64,000 nt of DNA from Clostridium sp. OF03-18AA. Its GTDB lineage: Bacteria; Bacillota; Clostridia; Lachnospirales; Lachnospiraceae. The DNA lies in assembly GCF_003478035.1 (NCBI RefSeq), contig NZ_QUEP01000004.1:62001-126000 (forward strand), given 5' to 3'. A model generated the notes under the pieces. It did not search any database, had not been told where the DNA came from, and worked only from the letters and a program-made list of their open reading frames with translations. Positions 52,801 through 58,934 of this stretch are shown here, piece after piece (the stretch's first letter is position 1; every line of letters starts with the position of its first letter). A program made the position numbers and the translations under genes.

Positions 52801-53706
52801 GAGACATTTGAACTTCCGGAATACAGCTTTGCTGGAAATCGTCTGAGTGAAATTACTCTTCCAGAACTTGTGTCAGGAGTAGAAGAGAGTGCTTTTGCAG
52901 ATAATGAGGGAGGAAAAGTAACACTCAGGACAGATGTTGAAAGCATTCAGCCGACAAAGACATATGATGTTTTGAGAAGCGATGGAACAAGGCTGACATT
53001 GGATCCAGAAACAGACAAACCAGAAACAGACAAACCAGAAACAGACAAACCAGGAACAGACAAACCAGAAACAGACAAACCAGGAACAGACAAACCAGGA
53101 ACAGATGGTCCGGGGACAAATAAACCAGGATTGGATGAACCGGGAACAGATAAACCAGATCCCGGAAATGGAGGCAATACTGGAGGCGGCGGACATTCCG
53201 GCAGCAGAGGAAACAGCTATTCCAGACAAAGTGCAAAATCGGCAGTTCCAGCTGGATATACCGGAGCAGTGCAGACGATACACGGATACATCCTTCCTGC
53301 AGGTGTGATGGAAGGAACGTGGCGAAAAGAAAGTGGAACACCATACTGGAACTTATTGGATCAGTTCGGTAATCAGTGTGTTGGAGGCTGGAGACTTGTA
53401 TATCTGTCTGCGGCATCTGCAAATGGTCAGACAATGCCGTATGGATGGTTCTGGTTTGATGGAAATGGAAGAATGGCAACAGGCTGGATGACAGATGCGT
53501 CAGGAAATACATTTTATTTGAATACAGAACAAAATTCCTTAGAGGGCATGATGATAACTGGCTGGCAGAAAATCGGAGAAAACTGGTATTACTTTAAGAC
53601 AGAGTTTGGTCCGGATATGGGAAAACTTTTGAAGAATACAGTGACTCCGGATGGCTATACAGTGACCTCTGATGGACGATGGAACGGTATGCCGGCAGTG
53701 CATTAG
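46822..53706 (+). CDS. Giant cell-wall-associated S8 (subtilisin-family) protease
   Basis: 2294 residues. A signal peptide (about 1-32) and an I9-like propeptide (about 50-140) precede the S8 catalytic domain with Asp203 (GIIDTGVNY), His250 (DHGTHVAGTI) and Ser419 (NGTSMATPHV). Then come beta-rich segments resembling MAM/CUB-like modules (about 610-765 and 885-1055) around an FN3-like part. Two carboxypeptidase-regulatory-like repeats follow (about 1110-1270). BspA-type leucine-rich repeats (about 1475-1640 and 1850-2040) are next, then an ETDKP/GTDKP linker and C-terminal choline/glucan-binding-type repeats. It would be exported and held on the wall. AGAGGG precedes the ATG. Substrate unknown. 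Confidence 0.93.
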   Translation: MIKKIKELTCKALVLSMLASTVLPGFSGSAYGAYGEKAAADSEKTEYVLSEIESLLKGSAPYDILIKCTYSDDGTGLSRKEKANKAQRELLELLEQKTKDQSVTEYQSYYIVNAVHAVITSKELIKQIAELPNVEKITPNNKIELVEPVEDDEEPETASYSVRNSIFEPDEKNIEWGVSMVHADKVWDDFHINGEGVTVGIIDTGVNYNLPAIQKAFKGYDESTGKIDNRYYKDFIDDLPEPEASSVNDHGTHVAGTICGREGDNLNQIGVAPGAKYISARALNDEGGEVANLLEAAEWMLEQKPDVINNSWGGDNDDDDWFSEITEAWIEEGIVPVFAAGNQSSGDPAPGSIANPGNLLEVLSVGAVDRNKNLGKFSLVGPSAFDETGKIIKPEIVAPGVQVRSVDATGNYVSWNGTSMATPHVTGVVALLKQAAPGLSVREIKNVITETAEPLTDRKYQETPNMGYGYGLINAYDAVARLKGKTIGSISGTVKKLGTDTGASSAEFIGDDSGYLGRDVEVSVKVKEDVSIKKAALYYQIGQDGDEIEIPLKLTDGEQNDGIYGAVLDADILEEGELNLRAEITDYADNITKIEKTMQILPGIKVPWKQDFEEDMQGFLIEGNWKLSHRESAAEPEMPDDGNTYIGIDGGQSTFEKRVDSYLYLPPVDLSGMNEGDSVFLSADMYVGFTGISLSEIQASYTGDEDDWEVVYNLTKRPDITERKWEHNTYSLSKYAGNSKPLLLRFYFFGHDADSGVGWYLDNLELDTAGSEIPEKVTGLKAVVDQKGLCISFVKVEEPDVENYRIERRSADSEFEEVAMLDKDAKEEFINNGVDKTHYRILWYDDTAEAGETYWYRVQAVDLGGQEGPWSDEIKVKVSSYETSVSYEFDENDGGFTSEILSGEADDWEWSHPERPDDEYMDFILKQVWENLEKNGSGMWGTTANGLLSKKQDSCLLMPEFEVSEGDYFYFDSLTTESIVCSNRMTVEIREADTDEWFTLFTREEVQKKEQQHEWQTLSKNLSKYAGKTVQVRFRVSTGTDLVSSYDLGWFIDNIFVSKARSEFSGSKASKLIATGGNAVRKYNTATRSNAIRKKTAVFGGQENISVQGEVTEIPLKAKVTVLETGKYTYASEIDGTYHLDHAVNVEKPYTLEVSAYGFETQRISVDLNQDPHPNIDFVLKEAPKAVINGIVEDEAGNPLENAKVRVLENDSIPLFETDKNGSYTGNGVYAGNCTLRVFKTGYIPQEVKVTLTEGENQVDPVRLKEIGDFAEEEADYGFVVEETEGSYQTVHFTSGMKGAAVWFQSPHKGGILKSADIFLVNNNYYGGDHVEIGVLGYDKQGRLRELAPFREYENLVPNEWNKIDLTEYWIQRDEPVYIAVQYEKELASCMGVFYDVKASDKAKERSFVYDGAFTKTTALSVPGAYAMKASWYYPKNAEKNPESSVDGGSSGGDTGNVKPTDEEEFVFDPETQTITEYKGEKTSVVVPAEIKGVPVKRIGNEAFKGDGKDADKRLRTVRISEGIEEIGKDAFKNNNLQKIYLPDSLNVLEEGAFKYQWKTGMDDDSLTVRLPENIHIVEKSVFESAGSPLKVEMPGVLTIRTGAFAGNKSVEVQADVLEEIEDGAFGNTSSVQFEYAKVYTGENSVLESKDGQYLINPAVVELNMINAKDKEDVIKIGLKYGAENPYGMTRNYPASDFYRIGQTVTVNAPSFRDNGKVYVSKDKSQTLTLKEKNTLDFYYYLLEAQIRMPVLEGDKETVGFVLPGAEVQVTAGDYTGKTVADEAGYFYLELPAIKEGDTLSFTVNGQEAGSTAAEKAGNGRFVVKDHVLLRYVGADENVEIPNSIGNSGAITKIGDFAFFGKKINKVTLPDQVETVGAGAFMGTGLQKFGWNLNDINKAGLRIIEEYAFKDNELSSVKFPELMHAVRTGAFENNQIKTLELGKYTGHIGDRAFKNNQLKNLILTGKTEEIGKEAFMNNQLETLEFAARVAGAEETFELPEYSFAGNRLSEITLPELVSGVEESAFADNEGGKVTLRTDVESIQPTKTYDVLRSDGTRLTLDPETDKPETDKPETDKPGTDKPETDKPGTDKPGTDGPGTNKPGLDEPGTDKPDPGNGGNTGGGGHSGSRGNSYSRQSAKSAVPAGYTGAVQTIHGYILPAGVMEGTWRKESGTPYWNLLDQFGNQCVGGWRLVYLSAASANGQTMPYGWFWFDGNGRMATGWMTDASGNTFYLNTEQNSLEGMMITGWQKIGENWYYFKTEFGPDMGKLLKNTVTPDGYTVTSDGRWNGMPAVH
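53006..53110 (+). repeat. 15-bp tandem repeats encoding ETDKP/GTDKP
   Basis: About seven copies of GAAACAGACAAACCA or GGAACAGACAAACCA run head to tail in the protease gene just before its wall-binding module. They are analogous in position and composition to, but shorter than, the 36-bp array in the neighbouring gene. Confidence 0.8.
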
Positions 53707-53712
53707 GTATTG

Positions 53713-53757
53713 AAAGACTTCGTGAGTCATAAAACTTATGGCGCGCGGAGTCTTTTT
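53713..53757 (+). terminator. Terminator after the protease gene
   Basis: AAAGACT pairs with AGTCTTT with additional wobble pairs inside, followed by TTTTT. Confidence 0.65.
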
Positions 53758-53761
53758 AGTA

Positions 53762-53790
53762 TTGACAAATCCGTATATTTACAATATAAT
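53762..53790 (+). promoter_or_regulatory. Consensus promoter of cysK
   Basis: TTGACA at 53762-53767 and TATAAT at 53785-53790 with a 17-base spacer form a perfect sigma-A promoter, which implies either strong expression or tight repression. Confidence 0.9.
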
Positions 53791-53824
53791 CCCATTAACA
53801 TATATGAAAGGTAGGTAATAACTT

Positions 53825-54757
53825 ATGGCAAATATCTACACATCTGCGGATCAGCTGATCGGAAAGACCCCGCTTTTAGAGCTTACACATATTGAAAAAT
53901 CAGAAGGATTGAACGCAAAGATCCTTGCAAAGCTGGAATATTTCAATCCAGCCGGATCGGTCAAGGACCGTATTGCGAAGGCGATGATCGATGACGCTGA
54001 GGCGAAGGGAATCTTAAAGGCTGGTTCTACGATCATCGAGCCGACTTCCGGAAACACAGGAATCGGTCTTGCGTCGGTCGCGGCTGCCCGCGGTTACCGG
54101 ATCATTATCGTTATGCCTGAGACCATGAGCGTGGAGAGACGCCAGCTTATGAAAGCCTACGGCGCGGAACTTGTGCTCACGGAGGGCGCAAAGGGAATGA
54201 AAGGCGCGATCGCAAAGGCGGAGGAGCTCGCAAAGGAGATTCCGGGAAGCTTTATTCCGGGACAGTTTGTAAACCCGGCGAATCCGGAAGTTCATGAGAG
54301 AACAACCGGACCGGAGATCTGGGAAGATACGGACGGCAAGGTTGATATTTTTGTCGCTGGTGTCGGCACCGGCGGAACCATCACCGGAACCGGAAGATAT
54401 TTAAAGAAACAGAACCCGAATGTGAAGGTCGTTGCGGTGGAACCGGCAAGCTCTCCGGTATTGAGCCAGGGCAAGGCAGGATCCCACAAGATCCAGGGAA
54501 TCGGGGCCGGATTTGTTCCGGATGTTCTTGACACGAAGATCTATGATGAGGTTATTGCAGTAGAGAATGATGACGCGTTCGCGGCAGGAAAGTTAGTTGG
54601 AAAGAAGGAAGGAGTCCTCGTGGGGATTTCCTCCGGAGCGGCGATCTGGGCTGCCCTTGAGCTTGCAAAGAGACCGGAAAATGCGGGAAAGACGATCGTG
54701 GCACTGCTTCCGGATACCGGTGACAGATACCTGTCCACACCGTTATTTGCAGACTAG
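53825..54757 (+). CDS. cysK: Cysteine synthase A (O-acetylserine sulfhydrylase)
   Basis: 310-residue PLP enzyme that makes cysteine from O-acetylserine and sulfide. The PLP lysine lies in [14 protein letters not shown], the substrate loop in [20 protein letters not shown], and the phosphate-binding loop in [31 protein letters not shown] closes the family pattern. Length is normal. Its own promoter and terminator make it monocistronic. A CyuA-like cysteine degrader lies 16 kb upstream. Confidence 0.97.
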   Translation: MANIYTSADQLIGKTPLLELTHIEKSEGLNAKILAKLEYFNPAGSVKDRIAKAMIDDAEAKGILKAGSTIIEPTSGNTGIGLASVAAARGYRIIIVMPETMSVERRQLMKAYGAELVLTEGAKGMKGAIAKAEELAKEIPGSFIPGQFVNPANPEVHERTTGPEIWEDTDGKVDIFVAGVGTGGTITGTGRYLKKQNPNVKVVAVEPASSPVLSQGKAGSHKIQGIGAGFVPDVLDTKIYDEVIAVENDDAFAAGKLVGKKEGVLVGISSGAAIWAALELAKRPENAGKTIVALLPDTGDRYLSTPLFAD

Positions 54758-54789
54758 TACGTTAAAAAATTGTATCATGGATGAAGAAA

Positions 54790-54834
54790 AGACTGCAGGA
54801 TTATGCGAAAAGGCGCGCGATCCCGCAGTTTTTT
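54790..54834 (+). terminator. Terminator after cysK
   Basis: GACTGCAGGATTATGCG pairs imperfectly with CGCGCGATCCCGCAGT, followed by TTTTTT. The remainder of the gap to 55034 has no clear gene. One frame (54858-54950) is open for about 30 codons but has no start signal. Confidence 0.7.
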
Positions 54835-55034
54835 GCGTTGCCATGCATCTGTAAAGAGTTACCGGCGGCAGGTTCTGCAGGTGACTGAAAATAAGGAGAA
54901 ATACTTTGGCACATGCCAGGCGGATATCGCTAAGAAGGTTGTGACAGGTTGAAAGCCGGAGACAGTGGGGGAGGCCGGAATGTCGTATCCGTGCGGACCA
55001 AAAGAATCATACTTGTAAAGTAAAGAAAATATAA

Positions 55035-55053
55035 AATAGTAATAATTACTATT
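55035..55053. promoter_or_regulatory. Fur/PerR-type palindrome upstream of rubrerythrin
   Basis: AATAGTAATAATTACTATT is a perfect 9-1-9 inverted repeat. Its core TAGTAAT-A-ATTACTA has the 7-1-7 layout of Fur-family operators and matches the PerR box TTATAAT-A-ATTATAA at 5 of 7 positions per arm. It ends one base before the -35 of the rubrerythrin promoter. Confidence 0.75.
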
Positions 55054-55054
55054 A

Positions 55055-55083
55055 TTGACTTTTGAGAAGAGATGTGGTAGAAT
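55055..55083 (+). promoter_or_regulatory. Rubrerythrin promoter
   Basis: TTGACT at 55055-55060 and TAGAAT at 55078-55083 are 17 bases apart. The leader is about 115 bases. Confidence 0.8.
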
Positions 55084-55207
55084 ACAGACATGAGGAAAAC
55101 AACGGATGACCGTTGAAAAAAAGTACGGATAAACAGAAGAAAAGAAAGGCAGACTGAATACGGGAATGCCGAAAATAAAAATTAAGATCTGAAAGGAGAC
55201 CAGTCTT

Positions 55208-55744
55208 ATGAGCAAATACGCAGGAACAAAAACAGAGAAAAATCTTGAGGCCGCTTTCGCCGGAGAATCCCAGGCGAGAAACAAATATACCTACTTTGCA
55301 TCCGTAGCAAAGAAAGAGGGATATGAGCAGATCTCCGCATTATTCTTAAAGACTGCTGACAACGAGAAAGAGCACGCAAAAATGTGGTTCAAGGAATTAG
55401 AAGGGATTGGTGATACCGCAGCAAACCTTGCGGCAGCAGCAGACGGCGAAAACTACGAGTGGACCGATATGTATGATGAGTTCGCAAAGACCGCTGATGA
55501 GGAAGGTTTCCATGCACTGGCAGCAAAATTCCGTATGGTCGGCGAGATCGAGAAACATCACGAAGAGCGTTATCGTGCTCTCCTGAAAAATGTAGAGACA
55601 GCTTCCGTATTCGAGAAGAGCGAAGTAAAGGTATGGGAGTGCCGCAACTGCGGACATATCGTGATCGGAACAAAAGCACCGCAGGTATGTCCGGTCTGCA
55701 ATCACCCGCAGAGCTATTTTGAGGTTCACGCAGAGAACTATTAA
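55208..55744 (+). CDS. rbr: Rubrerythrin
   Basis: 178-residue non-haem iron peroxidase that protects anaerobes from hydrogen peroxide. The N-terminal ferritin-like four-helix domain holds the di-iron ligands, seen in [36 protein letters not shown] and [11 protein letters not shown]. The C-terminal rubredoxin domain has Cys pairs in [10 protein letters not shown] and [21 protein letters not shown] precedes the ATG. The Fur/PerR-like site upstream fits peroxide control. Confidence 0.97.
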   Translation: MSKYAGTKTEKNLEAAFAGESQARNKYTYFASVAKKEGYEQISALFLKTADNEKEHAKMWFKELEGIGDTAANLAAAADGENYEWTDMYDEFAKTADEEGFHALAAKFRMVGEIEKHHEERYRALLKNVETASVFEKSEVKVWECRNCGHIVIGTKAPQVCPVCNHPQSYFEVHAENY

Positions 55745-55776
55745 AAGTACGGACCAGTTGAAAATAAAAGTCGAAA

Positions 55777-55818
55777 AAAAGTGGCCTTCATCCCAGAATC
55801 GGGATGAAGACCACTTTT
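55777..55818 (+). terminator. Terminator after rubrerythrin
   Basis: AAAAGTGGCCTTCATCCC pairs with GGGATGAAGACCACTTTT with one mismatch around a six-base loop, followed by T. Confidence 0.85.
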
Positions 55819-55819
55819 T

Positions 55820-55855
55820 ATGTAACAGGAAATTCCGGGGAATTTCCTGTTACAT
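55820..55855. repeat. 36-bp perfect palindrome
   Basis: Bases 55820-55836 and 55839-55855 are perfect 17-bp arms (ATGTAACAGGAAATTCC) with a two-base loop, directly after the rubrerythrin terminator. Confidence 0.8.
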
Positions 55856-55891
55856 AAAAAGGCACATTCTTTTATCGTTGGGGAATTCCCA

Positions 55892-55964
55892 TGGAATTTT
55901 TGCCTTCAAGTCAATGTCATCTTGCGGTCAGCGCAGTAAATGCACAGGCTTGCTGAATAGTTAC
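55892..55964. repeat. Half-copy of the 177-bp element
   Basis: Matches the reverse complement of 24153-24225 at 59 of 73 ungapped positions, including the terminal CTGAATAGTTAC. The other terminal repeat is not found upstream, so this copy is incomplete. The gap 55745-55980 holds no gene. Confidence 0.8.
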
Positions 55965-55980
55965 ATCATTTTTATAACTT

Positions 55981-56559
55981 CTATTTCTGGTAAGCAGCCC
56001 GCTCTCCGCCGATATATTTGAGTCTCGTTCTCGCGCATACAACATGGGCGGAGCCGATGGACTGGATCTTCGTGCGGACCGGAACGGCAACATGGCGAAG
56101 GTGCATGCCGATCAGGGTATCGCCAATATCGATCCCGGCGTGTGCCTGGATGTATTCCACGGCGCACGGAGATTCAAAACCGTTCCATGCGGCGGTGGAG
56201 AAGGAACCGCCGGCCTTTAACTGCGGTTTTACATTCACCATCTCAAGGCCATATTTCTCAGCACATTCTTCCTCGACGATCAGAGCGCGGTTTAAGTGCT
56301 CACAGCACTGGGCGGCGAGGTAGAGACCGTGTTTCTTTGTCACATGGGAAAGGGCGGTAAAGACAGCCTGTCCGACTTCGCTGCTGGAGTAGCAGCCGAT
56401 CGCGTGGGCAGCGATCTCGCTGGATGAGCAGCCCACCACCAGGATCTGCCCCGGTTTCATTGCGGCGGTATTGATCAGCTCCTCGGCGATCGCTTTTGTC
56501 TGTTCATAAATTAAGTCAAGGTCCACATCGACGGATGTGGCGATATCTGTTGCGCTCAT
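55981..56559 (-). CDS. UPF0340 / TIGR01440 family protein
   Basis: 192-residue cytosolic protein of unknown function, related to B. subtilis YwlG. Recognised by KPGQILVVGCSSSEIAAHAIGCYSS, ALIVEEECAEKYGLEMVNVKPQLKAGGSFSTAAW and AGIDIGDTLIGMHLRHVAVPVR. AGAGGGAAATACT precedes the ATG. It lies downstream of pncB in the same direction with a hairpin (GCCCGGAG and CTCCGGGC, 56584-56609) in between. Confidence 0.93.
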   Translation of the reverse strand: MSATDIATSVDVDLDLIYEQTKAIAEELINTAAMKPGQILVVGCSSSEIAAHAIGCYSSSEVGQAVFTALSHVTKKHGLYLAAQCCEHLNRALIVEEECAEKYGLEMVNVKPQLKAGGSFSTAAWNGFESPCAVEYIQAHAGIDIGDTLIGMHLRHVAVPVRTKIQSIGSAHVVCARTRLKYIGGERAAYQK

Positions 56560-56680
56560 AGTATTTCCCTCTTTTTGCAGAATGCCCGGAGACTGAAAAT
56601 ACTCCGGGCGGTATATGGTTTCATGGTTAAATGGATCCGGCGGTGCATGCCGCTGTCATGAGGAACGTGTGAACTGGAAA

Positions 56681-58138
56681 TTACTCGAAATGATATTTGT
56701 CGAGCAGCTCATGTTTCATATCCCAAAGAGGCTTGGAGAGATCCACATGGACCTCATGCGGGTTTACGAGACGTTTTGTCTCATCCCACAAGGTATTCAG
56801 TTCCTCTTTGCAGTACTTCTGGATGTCCATGACCTTCGGGGAGTGGTAAATACACTCGCCGTTCTTAAATACCTGGACCGGAAGTTCCCGCATCGTGTAG
56901 GTTCCCGGAGCGAGGAGTGTCTTTTTCCATGTCGCGATCGGGTCAAAGAGCAACAGCGGTTCGTCCTCGTTGAAGGTCTCACCGACGAGACAGATAATGT
57001 CCGCGATGACCTTGTGGCTGTCCTTGCCATAAATGCGGTAGGTCGTCTTGTTGCCCGGGTTTGTGATCTTCTCCTCGTTCTCGGAAAGCTTGATCTTCGG
57101 GATAAATTTGCCGGTCTTCTTGTCCATGATCGCAGCGAGCTTATAAACGCCGCCGAAGGACGGGCAGTCTTTGGAGGTGATCAGGTTTGTTCCGACACCC
57201 CAGGAGTTGATGGTCGCGCCCTGATTCTTTAAGCTTGTGATCAGGGTCTCATCGAGATCGTTGGATGCGGAGATCACAGCGTCCGTGAAGCCTTCCGCAT
57301 CGAGCATTTTTTTCGCCTCTTTGGAGAGATAAGCGAGGTCTCCGCTGTCCATACGGATTCCGTAGAAGGTAAGCGGGATTCCCTCGGCGCGCATCTCCTT
57401 GAATACCTGGATCGCGTGCGGGATACCGGAATTTAATGTATCGTATGTATCAACTAACAGGATACATGCAGTCGGATAGAGTCTCGCGTAGGTGCGGAAG
57501 GCGGTGAGCTCATCCGGGAAACTCATGATCCAGCTGTGGGCATGGGTTCCTTTTACCGGAACGTCGAACATCTGGCCGCAGAGAACATTGGAGGTACCGA
57601 TACAGCCGGCGATCATAGCGGCTCTCGCACCGTAGATTCCGGCATCCGGACCCTGGGCACGTCTTAAACCGAACTCCATAACTCCGTCTCCGCGGGCTGC
57701 ATGGACGATCCGGGAAGTCTTTGTTGCGATCAGGCTCTGGTGGTTGATGATATTTAAGATCGCGGTCTCAACGAGCTGGGCCTGCATGATCGGAGCGATG
57801 ACTTTTACGAGAGGTTCCCGCGGGAACACAACGGTTCCTTCCGGGATCGCGTAGATATCGCCCGTGAATTTGAAGTCTGCCAGATATTCCAGGAAATCTT
57901 CCCCGAAGAGTCCTGTGGTGCGGAGATAATCGATATCTTCCTTATCAAAGTGTAAATTTTCGATGTATTCGACAACCTGCTCTAAGCCGGCCGCGATCGC
58001 AAATCCGTTTCCGTCCGGATTTGTGCGGTAGAATGCGTCGAAGATAACTGTCTCGTTCGCATCCTTTGCATGAAAATAACCCTGCATCATGGTCAGCTCG
58101 TAGAGATCTGTAAGCAGCGTCAGGTTTCGTTCGCTCAT
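56681..58138 (-). CDS. pncB: Nicotinate phosphoribosyltransferase
   Basis: 485-residue NAPRTase of the NAD salvage pathway, joining nicotinate and PRPP. The N-terminus NLTLLTDLYELTMMQGYFH is diagnostic. Further motifs are EFGLRRAQGPDAGIYGARAAMIAGCIGTSNVLCGQ, GTHAHSWIMSF (His at the active site) and GIRMDSGDLAYLSKEAKKML. C-terminal LNTLWDETKRLVNPHEVHVDLS is also typical. AGGAG precedes the ATG. Confidence 0.97.
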   Translation of the reverse strand: MSERNLTLLTDLYELTMMQGYFHAKDANETVIFDAFYRTNPDGNGFAIAAGLEQVVEYIENLHFDKEDIDYLRTTGLFGEDFLEYLADFKFTGDIYAIPEGTVVFPREPLVKVIAPIMQAQLVETAILNIINHQSLIATKTSRIVHAARGDGVMEFGLRRAQGPDAGIYGARAAMIAGCIGTSNVLCGQMFDVPVKGTHAHSWIMSFPDELTAFRTYARLYPTACILLVDTYDTLNSGIPHAIQVFKEMRAEGIPLTFYGIRMDSGDLAYLSKEAKKMLDAEGFTDAVISASNDLDETLITSLKNQGATINSWGVGTNLITSKDCPSFGGVYKLAAIMDKKTGKFIPKIKLSENEEKITNPGNKTTYRIYGKDSHKVIADIICLVGETFNEDEPLLLFDPIATWKKTLLAPGTYTMRELPVQVFKNGECIYHSPKVMDIQKYCKEELNTLWDETKRLVNPHEVHVDLSKPLWDMKHELLDKYHFE

Positions 58139-58298
58139 AATATTTCTCCTTCATGTTTCTCCGCGTCGGATACCGCGCGGAATATTGAACGCAGCGATCC
58201 GGCATAGCATCGGACAGGAACTCATACCGGATGATAGCGACAGCGTGAGCACGGTTCACCCCAAAAGAAACGTGCGGCTGTCAAACGTATTGAAGTTG

Positions 58299-58327
58299 AT
58301 TATATCAGCTCTTGTGCGAAAAGGCAA
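58299..58327 (-). promoter_or_regulatory. pncB promoter
   Basis: On the reverse strand TTGCCT (58327-58322) and TATAAT (58304-58299) are 17 bases apart. The leader to the ATG is about 155 bases with several GC-rich hairpins. No known riboswitch is recognised. Confidence 0.75.
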
Positions 58328-58447
58328 ATTTTACGTTAAAAAAGTAACGATCAATTAAAAAGAACGTAAAATATGACTAAAAACCTTAGAAAGAAAACCG
58401 AACAAAGAGAAAATATGGAAAGAATTCGCAACAGTCGGGGGATTCCC

Positions 58448-58476
58448 TTGACTTTTAAATACCTTATATTTATAAT
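58448..58476 (+). promoter_or_regulatory. Promoter of the ileS T-box transcript
   Basis: TTGACT at 58448-58453 and TATAAT at 58471-58476 are 17 bases apart. Confidence 0.85.
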
Positions 58477-58497
58477 TGATTTGTCTGTATATCTAAG

Positions 58498-58768
58498 ATG
58501 CAGGCGATCATAGAAAAAAGCCATGACGGAGACAGTAGGTTCACAAGCAGAAAGCCAAAGCGAGCCGGGGACGATGGAAGCCCGGTGCTTTTTCGTGAAA
58601 GGAAGATCACTCCCGAGCTGGAAGCTGAACCCCGGGTGCGGACCGTGTTCCCGGAAAGTAAGTGTCCCCGGCCTTTTCCGCCGTTAACGGAAACTCATAT
58701 GTCAGTATGCAGTAATAGGTGGTTAAAAGCGTTATTTCGCCCTGTTCTCATTGGAACAGGGCTTTTTT
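58498..58768 (+). promoter_or_regulatory. T-box riboswitch (isoleucine) controlling ileS
   Basis: A stem I with AGCCGGGGACGATGGAAGCCCGG and a specifier loop GGAAGATCACTCCCGAGC offers ATC (58606-58608), an isoleucine codon. A conserved T-box segment TAATAGGTGGTTAAAAGCG follows, whose TGGT (58720-58723) would pair with the ACCA end of uncharged tRNA-Ile. The competing terminator GCCCTGTTC-GAACAGGGC with TTTTTT is at 58739-58768. Low charging of tRNA-Ile would allow read-through into ileS. Confidence 0.92.
58739..58768 (+). terminator. T-box leader terminator
   Basis: GCCCTGTTC pairs perfectly with GAACAGGGC, followed by six T residues. The alternative antiterminator uses the upstream T-box sequence. 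Confidence 0.9.
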
Positions 58769-58934
58769 ATTTCTTTATTACCAACCGACGGCACCGGAAA
58801 GGCGCCGGGCGGACCTGACATACGACACACAAAAACACGAAGAGCGCGGCAGGGGACCGTCTGCGGAGAGTGCAGAGGGAAGCCGAGGCAACGAGAAAGC
58901 CCCGCGCGAAAAAAAGAATTGGAGGAAATGTGTC

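Noticed and set aside
54858..54950. 30-codon open frame after cysK (reads YRRQVLQVTENKEKYFGTCQ)
   Set aside because: Looks somewhat protein-like but has no start codon or ribosome site and ends at a stop after 30 codons. Not enough to call a gene or a remnant.
58719..58934. N-terminal extension of ileS into its leader
   Set aside because: The extension runs through the T-box sequence and its terminator. The ATG at 58935 has a good ribosome site and gives the conserved N-terminus.
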